Shown piece by piece: positions 8,050 through 16,289 of a DNA stretch of 64,000 nt. The stretch's first letter is position 1, and each line of letters begins with the position of its first letter. The stretch is from Streptomyces sp. WAC05374 (lineage in GTDB: Bacteria; Actinomycetota; Actinomycetes; Streptomycetales; Streptomycetaceae), in assembly GCF_004353505.1 (NCBI RefSeq), contig NZ_SMNQ01000001.1, positions 620,001 through 684,000 on the forward strand. The letters run 5' to 3'. The translations under genes and the position numbers were made by a program. A model generated the notes under the pieces. It was not told the DNA's origin and searched no databases. It saw nothing but the letters and a program-made list of their open reading frames with translations.

Positions 8050-9393
8050 GTGGCCGTCGTTCTTGACCCGTCGTCTTCCGCCGAAGAGACACCCGAGAGG
8101 CATTGGCTGGACAGGATCGGCATTCCCCGGAAGCTCGCCTGGGGCTTTCTGGGCGTGCTCATCTTCATGATCGGCGACGGCGTCGAGTCCGGTTATCTCT
8201 CCCCCTACCTGCTGGACGAGGGCATGTCCAAGGAGCGGGTGGCGCTGCTGTTCAGCGTCTACGGAGTCACCGCCAGCGTCGCCGCCTGGTTCTCCGGAGC
8301 CCTCTCCGACCTGTGGGGGCCGCGCCGGGTGATGATGCTCGGCCTCGGCATCTGGGGCGTGTTCCAGGTGGTCTTCCTGGTCTTCGCCGTCCCCACGGTC
8401 GACTTCGGGCTGCTCCTCGTGAGTTACGGGCTGCGCGGGTTCGGCTATCCGCTCTTCGCGTACGGCTTCCTCATCTGGGTCACGGCGGTGACGCCGAAGC
8501 GCCGGCTGGGCTCGGCGGTGGGCTGGTTCTGGTTCGCGTTCACCGGTGGGCTGCCCACCCTCGGCTCCCTGGTCGCGAGCTTCGCGGTGCCGTGGATCGG
8601 CGCGTACAGGACGCTGTGGCTGTCGCTCGGGCTGGTCGTGGCGGGTGGTCTGATCGCCCTGCTGCTGGTGCGGGAGCCCACCGGCAGAAGCCGGCTCGCC
8701 CCCGCCGGGGAGCGGCCGGTCGCCACCCTGCTCGGTTCGCTCTCGATCGTCTGGCGCAACCCGAGGATCGGCACGGGAGCGGTCGTGCGGGCCATCAACA
8801 CGGCTCCCCAGTTCGGCTTCCTGGTGTTCCTGCCGGTGTTCTTCACCGACACGCTCGGCTTCACGCTCAGCGAGTGGCTCCAGCTCCTGTCGGCGATGTT
8901 CGCGACGAACATCTTCTTCAACCTGATCTTCGGCGTGGTCGGCGACCGCGTCGGCTGGCAGCGCACCGTCGCCTGGTTCGGGGGCGCCGGCTGCGCGGTG
9001 ACCACGCTGCTGCTGTACTACGGCACGGTGGCGGCGGGCGACCACTACGCGCTCGCGATGGTGCTGGTGAGCCTGTTCGGCGCGACGCTCGCGGGGTACG
9101 TCCCGCTGTCGGCGCTGATGCCGTCGCTGGACCCGGCGCACAAGGGCCAGGCGATGTCGGCGCTCAACCTCGGGGCCGGTGCGAGCACCTTCCTCGGCCC
9201 GGCGCTGGTGGGCCTGTTCCTGGGTCCCCTCGGTGTCCAGGGCGTGATGTGGATCTTCGCCCTGCTGTACCTGGCGAGCGCCGCCATGACCCTGTTCCTG
9301 AAGCTGCCGGAGCCGGTAGCGCCCGGGGCGCCGGGGTACCCGTCGGGCCCCGGCCCGGCATCGCGGGCACGGAACGAGTCGCCGGAGGCGTAG
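8050..9393 (+). CDS. MFS polyol permease (RbtT/DalT/CsbX type)
   Basis: Twelve-helix proton symporter of 447 residues resembling the ribitol/arabinitol permeases RbtT, DalT and CsbX. Seen are the N-terminal IPRKLAWGFLGVLIFMIGDG segment, the loop signature SGALSDLWGPRR near residue 85, and RGFGYPLFAYGFLIW near residue 128. The GTG at 8050 is chosen because AAAGG precedes it by about nine bases; GTG at 8041 is in frame but overlaps that site. With the two FGGY kinases and DeoR it points to uptake and phosphorylation of a sugar alcohol. The family assignment is from recognition of conserved segments, not from a search. Confidence 0.82.
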   Translation: MAVVLDPSSSAEETPERHWLDRIGIPRKLAWGFLGVLIFMIGDGVESGYLSPYLLDEGMSKERVALLFSVYGVTASVAAWFSGALSDLWGPRRVMMLGLGIWGVFQVVFLVFAVPTVDFGLLLVSYGLRGFGYPLFAYGFLIWVTAVTPKRRLGSAVGWFWFAFTGGLPTLGSLVASFAVPWIGAYRTLWLSLGLVVAGGLIALLLVREPTGRSRLAPAGERPVATLLGSLSIVWRNPRIGTGAVVRAINTAPQFGFLVFLPVFFTDTLGFTLSEWLQLLSAMFATNIFFNLIFGVVGDRVGWQRTVAWFGGAGCAVTTLLLYYGTVAAGDHYALAMVLVSLFGATLAGYVPLSALMPSLDPAHKGQAMSALNLGAGASTFLGPALVGLFLGPLGVQGVMWIFALLYLASAAMTLFLKLPEPVAPGAPGYPSGPGPASRARNESPEA

Positions 9394-9395
9394 CC

Positions 9396-9572
9396 ATGAG
9401 TGATGCGTGGGACTACCCGACCCCCTCCCAGGCGGAGGGCGAGCGGGAGCCGGGTGTGGACGAGCACCCCGACGTGGCCCGTTCGACTCCGTCCCAGGCG
9501 GAGGGCGAGCGCCTCGCCAACGAGGAGGAGCAGGCGCAGCCCGGCAAGGACGAGGGGACGGGCACGAGATGA
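9396..9572 (+). CDS. Small acidic protein with duplicated TPSQAEGER motif
   Basis: 58-residue hydrophilic protein whose ATG lies two bases after the permease stop. The nonapeptide TPSQAEGER occurs twice (residues 9-17 and 31-39), separated by a short acidic spacer, and the C-terminus is rich in Glu, Gln and Lys. No membrane segment, signal peptide or cysteine is present. Proteins with this repeat are known to me only as uncharacterised actinobacterial hypotheticals. Predicted disordered, function unknown. The stop is followed by a perfect 34-bp palindrome that probably ends the transcript. Confidence 0.7.
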   Translation: MSDAWDYPTPSQAEGEREPGVDEHPDVARSTPSQAEGERLANEEEQAQPGKDEGTGTR

Positions 9573-9590
9573 GGCAGTAGCCGTGACGAT

Positions 9591-9624
9591 CCGAGGGGCG
9601 GGCGCCCGGGCGCCCGCCCCTCGG
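9591..9624 (+). terminator. Perfect 34-bp palindrome, probable terminator
   Basis: Two 17-base arms, CCGAGGGGCGGGCGCCC and its exact complement, abut with no spacer, 18 bp after the small acidic ORF. There is no T-run, as is common for high-GC actinobacterial terminators. A cruciform or protein-binding role cannot be excluded. Confidence 0.6.
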
Positions 9625-9730
9625 GTACGGGTGCCTGTGGTCATGGGTGCCCAAGGGCCGTGGGTGCCCGCCCCGCCTCCCGTGACGGCTCCCTCGGACA
9701 TGGGCTCCCGCCCCTCGTCATGGCCGCCCA

Positions 9731-9773
9731 CGCCGTCGTACCGGTGGGCTCCCGCGCCGTCGTACCGGTGGGC
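9731..9773 (+). repeat. Tandem 19-base direct repeat
   Basis: CGCCGTCGTACCGGTGGGC occurs exactly at 9731-9749 and 9755-9773, separated by five bases. Only two copies exist, so it is not a CRISPR array. It could be a paired protein-binding site upstream of the MFS gene at 9901 or simple slippage. Confidence 0.7.
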
Positions 9774-9900
9774 CCGGGGCGGCGAGTGGCCCACTCGGGC
9801 GGCTCCGGAATGGCCCATGCCATGGGCCAGTGGCGGGTCTAGGTTGAGGACCGGATCTCCCCCTCTCCCCCGGCCCGCCGCCGCCTGCCCGAGGATGCCC

Positions 9901-11202
9901 ATGTCTCTCCGGTCGTTTCCCGGCTCCCTGCTGCCCGCTCCCGGCCCCGCCCGGGGGCTGGCGCTCGCCCAATTGGTCAACTCCGTGGGCGACGGCGCCT
10001 TCTACGTCTGCTCCGCGCTCTACTTCTCCCGGGTCGTCGGGCTCACGGGCACGCAGATCGGACTCGGTCTGACCGTGGCCTGGGCGGTCGGCGCCGTCGC
10101 CGGGGTGCCGCTCGGTCACCTCGCCGACCGCCGCGGGGCCCGGACCACGGCCGTGCTGCTGGCGGGGGCGACCGCGCTGTCCGTGGCGGCGCTGCTGCTC
10201 GTACGGTCGTACGCCTGGTTCCTGCCGGTCGCCTGCGCCTACGCCGTCGCCCAGTGCGGGCTCGCGGCGGCGCGCCAGTCGCTGCTGGCGGGGCTGGTGC
10301 GGCGGGAGGCGCGGACGGGGGTGCTGGCACACCTCCAGTCGACGGGCAACGCCGGCCTGGCGGTGGGGGCGGCGGTGGGCGCGGTGGCCCTGTACGCCGG
10401 GACACCGGCCGCGTACCTGACCGTGCTGGGCGTGGACGCGGCGGCCTTCGCCGGGTGCGGCCTGCTGCTGTGGCGGCTGCCCGCGCCGGCCCCGTCGCCG
10501 GTGGCCGTGGCGCCGTCCGCCGGGGCCGGCGGGCTCGCGGTGCTGCGGGACCGGCCGTACGCCCTGGTCACCTTCCTGACCATGGTGATGCTGCTGCGCA
10601 TGCCTCTGATCAGCCTCGCCCTGCCGCTGTGGATCGTGGAGCGCACGGCGGCGCCGGGCTGGACGGTCTCGGCGCTGCTGGTGCTCAACACGGGCGCCGT
10701 GATGCTGTTCCAGGTGCGTACCGCGGCGGCCGTCACCGGCCTGGTCAGCGCGGTGCGCACCGTGCGGACGGGCGGGGCGCTGATGCTGGCCGCGTGTGCG
10801 GTCTTCGCCCTGCCCGGGGTGGTGCAGGGCCCGGTGTGGGGCGCGGTCGCCGCGCTGCTGGTGGGGGCGGTGCTGCTGGTGTGGGGCGAGATGCGGCAGT
10901 CGGCGGGTGCCTGGCAGATCGCGTTCGACCTGGCGCCGCCCGGGCGGCAGGGCCAGTACCAGGGCTTCTTCGGCACGGGTGTGCCGGTGGCGAGGATGCT
11001 GGGGCCGGTGCTGCTGACCACGCTGGTGTTGGGCGGAGGGGTGCTGGGCTGGCTCGTCCTGGGCGTGTTGTTCCTGGTGGCGGGGGTGGCCATGGGGCCG
11101 GCGGTGCGGTGGGCGGAGGGTCGCGGCGGCCCGGTGGGGGAATGCTCCGCGATCAATGGGGCACCCGGCAGGACGGAGCGGGCTGCCGCACGGCTGACAT
11201 GA
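9901..11202 (+). CDS. MFS transporter, multidrug/exporter type
   Basis: Membrane transporter of 433 residues with about 12 helices. The first helix region LALAQLVNSVGDGAFYVCS and the loop signature PLGHLADRRGARTT place it with drug-efflux-like MFS proteins (DHA3/EntS-like). ATG at 9901 is preferred over ATG at 9895 because GAGG at 9891-9894 is then correctly spaced. The C-terminal 30 residues are a hydrophilic tail. It is monocistronic or leads into the amidotransferase gene 101 bp downstream. Substrate unknown. Confidence 0.82.
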   Translation: MSLRSFPGSLLPAPGPARGLALAQLVNSVGDGAFYVCSALYFSRVVGLTGTQIGLGLTVAWAVGAVAGVPLGHLADRRGARTTAVLLAGATALSVAALLLVRSYAWFLPVACAYAVAQCGLAAARQSLLAGLVRREARTGVLAHLQSTGNAGLAVGAAVGAVALYAGTPAAYLTVLGVDAAAFAGCGLLLWRLPAPAPSPVAVAPSAGAGGLAVLRDRPYALVTFLTMVMLLRMPLISLALPLWIVERTAAPGWTVSALLVLNTGAVMLFQVRTAAAVTGLVSAVRTVRTGGALMLAACAVFALPGVVQGPVWGAVAALLVGAVLLVWGEMRQSAGAWQIAFDLAPPGRQGQYQGFFGTGVPVARMLGPVLLTTLVLGGGVLGWLVLGVLFLVAGVAMGPAVRWAEGRGGPVGECSAINGAPGRTERAAARLT

Positions 11203-11303
11203 CGCGCAGGCGTGTCCGCTCCCCGTCTTCGAGGAGCTGTGGTGATTGATTCACATGGGGTTGAGGAGGACTCTGAGGTCCCGGGTGTGCTGGGGGGTGC
11301 CGT

Positions 11304-13088
11304 ATGTGCGGCCTGAGCGGTGAGATCCGCTTCGACGACCGGCGGCCGGACGTGGCCGCCGTGGAGCGCATGACCGACCGGCTGGCGGCCAGGGGGCCGG
11401 ACGGCCGGGGCATCTGGTCGCAGGGGCCGGTGGCCCTCGGCCACCGGCGTCTGAAGATCATCGACCTGTCGGAGCGCGGCGCCCAGCCGATGACCGACAC
11501 CGAGGCCCGGCTCACCGGGGTGTTCAACGGGTGCGTCTACAACTACCAGGAGGTACGCGCGAAGCTGCGCGCCCTGGGGCACCGGTTCTTCTCCACTTCG
11601 GACACCGAGGTGATCCTGAAGGCCTACAGACAGTGGGGCACGGACTGCGTCGACCACTTCGTCGGCATGTTCGTGTTCGTCATCGTCGAGAACGACACCG
11701 GCCGGGTGGTGCTGGCCAGGGACCGTCTGGGCATCAAGCCCCTGTACCTGAGCCACGCACCCGGCCGGCTGCGGTTCGCCTCGACGCTGCCGGCCCTGCT
11801 GGCGGGCGGGGGCGTCGACACCTCGCTCGACCCCGTCGCGCTGCACCAGTACCTGAGCTGGCACGCCACGGTGGCCGCGCCGCGCACGGTGCTCAACGGG
11901 GTGCGCAAGCTGCCGCCCGCGACGGTACGCGTGGTGGAGCCGGACGGCTCGTACGAGGACCGCTGCTACTGGCAGCCGTCCTACACGCGCCGCCCCGAGT
12001 TCGCCGGCATGGACGCCGGGGACTGGCGGGACGCGGTGCTGGACGCGCTGCGCACGGCGGTGCGGCGCAGGATGGTGGCCGACGTGCCGGTCGGTGTGCT
12101 GCTCTCGGGCGGCCTGGACTCGTCGCTGATCGTGGCCCTGCTCGCGGAGGAGGGCCAGAAGGACCTGGCGACCTTCAGCGTGGGGTTCGAGGCCGAGGGC
12201 GGCGAGGAGGGCGACGAGTTCATGTACTCGGACCTGATCGCCCGCCGGTACGAGACCGACCACCACCAGCTCATGGTGCCCTCCGACCGGGTGTCGACCG
12301 CCCTGGACGGCGCGATAGCCGCCATGAGCGAGCCGATGATCAGCCATGACGTGGTCGCCTTCCACCTGCTGTCGGAGCTGGTCTCCAAGGAGGTCAGCGT
12401 CGTCCAGAGCGGCCAGGGCGCCGACGAGGTGTTCGCCGGCTACCGGTGGTACCCCGACCTGGCCGCGGTCGAGCGGGAGGGTGAGCCCGAGCGCTACGCG
12501 GAGGTCTACTTCGACCGGCCGCACACCGACATGGCCCGCATCCTCCAGCCGCACATGCTCACCGATCACGACGTCTCCGGCCGGTTCGTGCGCGAGCACA
12601 TGGCCGTGCCCGGTGCCGAGACCGCGCTGGACGCGGCACTGCGGCTGGACACGCACGTGATGCTGGTGGACGACCCGGTCAAGCGGGTCGACAACATGAC
12701 GATGGACTGGGGCCTGGAGGCCCGGACGCCGTTCCTGGACCACGAGCTGGTGGAGCTCGCGGCGGCCTGCCCGCCGGAGCTGAAGCTGGCGCAGGGCGGC
12801 AAGGGCGTGCTCAAGGACGCGGGGCGGGCGCTGCTGCCGCGCGAGGTGGTCGACCGGCCCAAGGGCTACTTCCCGGTGCCGGCGATCCGCCACATGGCGG
12901 GGCCCGTGCTCGAGCGGGTCCGCCAGGCGCTGGCCGCCCCCGAGGCGCGTGCGCGGGGTGTCTTCCGGGACGAGTACGTCGCCGAGCTCCTCGCCGCCCC
13001 CGACGACCACCGGACGAAGCGCGGGGCGAACGCCCTGTGGCAGATCGCGTTGCTGGAGACATGGCTGCAGACGCACAGGATCACCTGA
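11304..13088 (+). CDS. asnO: Class II glutamine amidotransferase, N-acetylglutaminylglutamine amidotransferase-like
   Basis: Asparagine-synthetase-type enzyme of 594 residues that transfers glutamine-derived ammonia to an acyl-adenylate. The N-terminal Ntn glutaminase begins MCGLSGEIRFD, so Cys2 is the nucleophile and fixes the start. The ATP pyrophosphatase motif SGGLDSS is at residues 268-274. The GPDG, LGHRRLKIIDLS and FNGCVYNY blocks resemble the amidotransferase of the osmolyte N-acetylglutaminylglutamine amide (NAGGN) system more than housekeeping AsnB. In that system a GNAT/ATP-grasp synthetase and an M42 peptidase usually sit alongside. Here only an S9 peptidase follows, overlapping by 28 bp, so the product is uncertain. 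Confidence 0.82.
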   Translation: MCGLSGEIRFDDRRPDVAAVERMTDRLAARGPDGRGIWSQGPVALGHRRLKIIDLSERGAQPMTDTEARLTGVFNGCVYNYQEVRAKLRALGHRFFSTSDTEVILKAYRQWGTDCVDHFVGMFVFVIVENDTGRVVLARDRLGIKPLYLSHAPGRLRFASTLPALLAGGGVDTSLDPVALHQYLSWHATVAAPRTVLNGVRKLPPATVRVVEPDGSYEDRCYWQPSYTRRPEFAGMDAGDWRDAVLDALRTAVRRRMVADVPVGVLLSGGLDSSLIVALLAEEGQKDLATFSVGFEAEGGEEGDEFMYSDLIARRYETDHHQLMVPSDRVSTALDGAIAAMSEPMISHDVVAFHLLSELVSKEVSVVQSGQGADEVFAGYRWYPDLAAVEREGEPERYAEVYFDRPHTDMARILQPHMLTDHDVSGRFVREHMAVPGAETALDAALRLDTHVMLVDDPVKRVDNMTMDWGLEARTPFLDHELVELAAACPPELKLAQGGKGVLKDAGRALLPREVVDRPKGYFPVPAIRHMAGPVLERVRQALAAPEARARGVFRDEYVAELLAAPDDHRTKRGANALWQIALLETWLQTHRIT

Positions 13089-15190
13089 CCGGGACCACGT
13101 CGGCGGCACCCCTGCTGGTGCCGCTGGCCGGTGCGGCCGGCCTGCGGGACACCCCCCAGCCGCTGGTGTCGCACGGCTGCTGGTACCCGTCGGCGGACCC
13201 CACGGGCGAACGCGTGGCGTTCATCTGCGACCGGACCGGGGTGCCGCAACTGTGGACGGGGCCGGCCCACGGCACCGTCACGGCCGACGGCGGCGGCATC
13301 CACCTGCTCGACGCCGACCCGGACCCGGTGACGGAGGTGGCCTGGTCGCCCGACGGGCGCTGGATCGCCTACACGGTGGCACCCGGCGGCGGTGAGCACA
13401 CCCGGGTGCTGTGCGTACGCCCGGACGGCACCGGCAGGCGGATCGTGGCGGGCGCCGACGCGGGAAGCTCGGCGTACCTGGGGTGCTGGGCGCGTGACGG
13501 TTCCGCCGTGGCGGTCACCGTGGCCGAGCCCCCGCCGTCGCTGGTCCCGCCCGCCCCGGAGGAGGTGGCGGCGGAGGAACGGGACGCCTTCGGGGAGCTG
13601 CCGGCCGACTGGGCCGAACGGGACGGCCAGGCCACCCTGCTGGGCGGCGCGCACCGGGGCGAGGTCGGGCCGGGGCCCCGTGAGGCGGGCGTGGACGGGG
13701 CGGTACGGGACCGGCTCAGCGCCTACCTGGTCGACCCCGACGGCGTCCGCTCCCCCGTGCTGGTGGCCGCCGAGAGCGGGGCGGCGACCCTGCGGGTCTG
13801 CGACGTCAGCCAGGACGGCCGGCTGGCGCTGGTGCGGCGGGGGCCGCGCGGGCGGCGGGAGGCCGTGGTGGTGCGCACCGCCGACCTGGGCACCGGATCG
13901 GTGCTGCGGGTCGCCGACGGGGACCCCTGGATCGGGCGTTTCTCGCCGGACGGGCGCACGGTGTGGCTCCGCAGCGACCACGGGCGGGAGTTCGCCGCGC
14001 TGCTGGCGGCCGGGCTGGACGAGGACGGCGGGCCAAGCGGCCTGTCCGTGCTGGCCGAACGGGACGGCTGCGACCTGGAACTGCTGGCGTTCGCCGAGGA
14101 CGGCCGTACCGCCGCGCTCGCCTGGAACGTCCGGGGCGCCAGCGAGCTGAGCACGCTGGGCCTGCCGGCGGCGGCCGGGCCCGCCGCGCCCGCGCCGAGC
14201 GGCGGGGCCACCGGGACGGCGCCCCCGCACGAGGTGGCCCTGCCGCACGAGGTGGTCACCCGGATCAGCAGGGCCGGGCCGGGCGGGATGGTGCTCGCCC
14301 TGGCGGGCTCGCAGCGCAAGCCCGGCGTGTGGTGGGTGTCGGGCACCGCGTCGCCGACGCGCACGCCCTGGTCGTCGCGGGACGACGAGGCCGTGCCGCC
14401 GGGGCGCCCGCCGGTGCGTCCGGCGCCGCTGCGGCCCACCGCCCGCGACGGGCTGGTCCTGGGCGGCTGGTACTACCGGGCGCCGGGGCGCGCCGAGGGG
14501 CGTCCCGCCCCGTGCGTGATCCACCTGCACGGGGGTCCCGAGGAGCAGGAGCGGCCGGTGTTCGAGCCGCTCTACCACGAGCTGACCGGGCGCGGCCTGG
14601 ACGTCTTCGCGCCGGATGTGCGCGGCTCCTCCGGCTACGGGCGCTCGTTCGTGGACGCCGACCTCGGTACGGGCCGCTACGCGGCGATCCAGGACGTGGC
14701 CGACTGCGCGGCGCACGCCGTCCTGACCGGGCGCGCCGACCCCACGCGGCTGGCCGTGATGGGCCGCTCGTACGGCGGTTACCTCACCCTCGCCTCGCTG
14801 GTGTGGCACCCGGAGCTGTTCCGCACGGGCGTCGCGGTGTGCGGGATGTCGGACTTCGCGACGTTCTTCGCCGGGACGGAGCCGTGGATCGCGGAGTCGG
14901 CGGCGCACAAGTACGGCCACCCGGTGCGCGACCGGGAGCTGCTGCGCTCCCTGTCCCCCATGAGCCGGATCGACGAGCTGCGCGTACCGCTGCTGGCGGT
15001 GCACGGCGAGCACGACACGAACGTGCCGCCGGGCGAGTCGGAGCAGGTCGTCCGGGCGGCCCGGGAACGCGGGCACGCGGCGGAGCTGCTGACGCTGCGC
15101 GAGGAGGGCCACGAATTCCGGCGGGCGGACAACCGGCGGCTGTTCCGGCGCACCGCCGCCGACTGGATGGAACGCCATCTGACCGGCTGA
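13061..15190 (+). CDS. S9-family prolyl-oligopeptidase-like serine peptidase
   Basis: 709-residue cytoplasmic peptidase or acyl-aminoacyl hydrolase. Residues about 30-430 form a WD40/TolB-like beta-propeller with repeated DGR and SPDGR segments. Residues about 450-709 are an alpha/beta hydrolase. The catalytic triad is complete: Ser570 in GRSYGGY, Asp652 in HGEHDTN and His684 in EEGHEF, with oxyanion-region HLHGGPE upstream. ATG at 13061 lies inside the end of the amidotransferase gene. Coupling suggests it processes or degrades the amidotransferase product or its precursor, by analogy with the M42 peptidase of NAGGN loci. That link is inference. Confidence 0.85.
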   Translation: MAADAQDHLTGTTSAAPLLVPLAGAAGLRDTPQPLVSHGCWYPSADPTGERVAFICDRTGVPQLWTGPAHGTVTADGGGIHLLDADPDPVTEVAWSPDGRWIAYTVAPGGGEHTRVLCVRPDGTGRRIVAGADAGSSAYLGCWARDGSAVAVTVAEPPPSLVPPAPEEVAAEERDAFGELPADWAERDGQATLLGGAHRGEVGPGPREAGVDGAVRDRLSAYLVDPDGVRSPVLVAAESGAATLRVCDVSQDGRLALVRRGPRGRREAVVVRTADLGTGSVLRVADGDPWIGRFSPDGRTVWLRSDHGREFAALLAAGLDEDGGPSGLSVLAERDGCDLELLAFAEDGRTAALAWNVRGASELSTLGLPAAAGPAAPAPSGGATGTAPPHEVALPHEVVTRISRAGPGGMVLALAGSQRKPGVWWVSGTASPTRTPWSSRDDEAVPPGRPPVRPAPLRPTARDGLVLGGWYYRAPGRAEGRPAPCVIHLHGGPEEQERPVFEPLYHELTGRGLDVFAPDVRGSSGYGRSFVDADLGTGRYAAIQDVADCAAHAVLTGRADPTRLAVMGRSYGGYLTLASLVWHPELFRTGVAVCGMSDFATFFAGTEPWIAESAAHKYGHPVRDRELLRSLSPMSRIDELRVPLLAVHGEHDTNVPPGESEQVVRAARERGHAAELLTLREEGHEFRRADNRRLFRRTAADWMERHLTG

Positions 15191-15287
15191 GCCCGTGCGG
15201 CGCCTCCCACATGTGCCTAAAGTGATCGGACATGGGCATTCCGTACACCGCTCCGGCAACCGACCCGGAATGTGGAGGCGCAGACGC

Positions 15288-16289
15288 ATGATCCCCTCGC
15301 TCGCCTCGTACGCCGTGGTCGTCCCCACGATCGGACGGCCCTGCCTGACCGACTGCCTCACCGCCCTCGCCTCCTGCGAGGGGCCCGAACCGAGCCGGAT
15401 CGTGCTGGTCGACGACCGTCCCGGCCCGCCGGGCGCCCCGCTGCCCGTCGAGGCGCTGGGCGCGCTCGCGGACCGGGCCGTCGTCCTGCGCAGCGGCGGG
15501 CGCGGCCCGGCCGCGGCCCGCAACACCGGGGTGCGGGCGGTGGACGAGCCGTGGACGGTCCTCCTCGACGACGACGTCCGCGTCAGCGCGTACTGGCGCG
15601 AACAGCTCGCCCGCGACCTCGCGGAGGCCGGGCCCGACACGGGCGGCGTGCAGGGCGTGCTGCGGGTGCCGCTGCCCGCCGACCGCCGCCCCACCGACTG
15701 GGAACGCAACACGGCGGGCCTCCAGGGCGCCCTGTGGATCACCGCCGACATGGCGTACCGCACCGAGGTGCTCAAGGCGGTGGGCGGTTTCGACGAGCGG
15801 TTCCCGCGCGCCTTCCGCGAGGACGCCGACCTGGCGCTGCGGGTGATCGACGGGGGCTGGCGGATCGTGCGCGGCGAGCGGCGCACCGAGCACCCGGTGC
15901 GGCCCGCCGACCGGTGGGTGTCGGTGCGGCTCCAGAAGGGCAACGCCGACGACGCCCTGATGAAGCGGCTGCACGGCCCGGACTGGTGGGAGCGCGCCGC
16001 GGCGCCGCGCGGCCGCGTCCGGCGGCACGCGGCCGTCACCGCGGCGGGCGTCGGCGCGGCGCTGCTCGCGGCCTCCGGGCGGCGCCGGGCGGCGCTGTGC
16101 GCGGCGGCGTGCTGGCTGCTGGGGACGGCGGAGTTCGCCCGGGCCCGGATCGCCCCCGGGCCCCGGACGGTGGACGAGATCGTGACGATGACCGCGACGA
16201 GCGCGCTGATCCCGGCCGTCGCCACCTGGCACCGGCTGGCCGGGGAGCTGCGCCACCGCTCGGCGGAGAGCTGGGACGGCGTCCTGTGA
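15288..16289 (+). CDS. GT2 glycosyltransferase
   Basis: Inverting GT-A glycosyltransferase of 333 residues, first gene of the plus-strand glycan operon. It opens with YAVVVPTIGRP and has the nucleotide-sugar motifs VLVDDRPG and LLDDDVR (DDD metal site near residue 102) and GGFDERFPRAFREDADLALR near residue 170. The C-terminal 100 residues contain hydrophobic stretches that may form one or two membrane anchors. ATG at 15288 follows GGAGG. The stop overlaps the next start as GTGA. It probably adds one sugar of the heptose-containing glycan; donor and acceptor unknown. Confidence 0.85.
   Translation: MIPSLASYAVVVPTIGRPCLTDCLTALASCEGPEPSRIVLVDDRPGPPGAPLPVEALGALADRAVVLRSGGRGPAAARNTGVRAVDEPWTVLLDDDVRVSAYWREQLARDLAEAGPDTGGVQGVLRVPLPADRRPTDWERNTAGLQGALWITADMAYRTEVLKAVGGFDERFPRAFREDADLALRVIDGGWRIVRGERRTEHPVRPADRWVSVRLQKGNADDALMKRLHGPDWWERAAAPRGRVRRHAAVTAAGVGAALLAASGRRRAALCAAACWLLGTAEFARARIAPGPRTVDEIVTMTATSALIPAVATWHRLAGELRHRSAESWDGVL

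Larger units (their letters stand above)
9573..9900. other. Gene-free 328-bp spacer rich in repeats
   Basis: No credible gene. It holds the 34-bp palindrome (9591-9624) and a 19-base exact direct repeat CGCCGTCGTACCGGTGGGC at 9731-9749 and 9755-9773 (period 24). There is also an inverted repeat TGGCCCAT/ATGGGCCA at 9811-9829, and several GGGTGCCC/GGGCTCCCG variants occur between 9640 and 9760. The short open frames here have no ribosome binding sites. Confidence 0.6.

Noticed and set aside
9731-9773. CRISPR-like repeat
   Set aside because: Only two copies with a five-base gap and no cas genes.
9660-9842. A 60-codon plus-strand ORF in the spacer
   Set aside because: No ribosome binding site, composition set by the GGGTGCCC/GGGCTCCC repeats, and no recognisable family.
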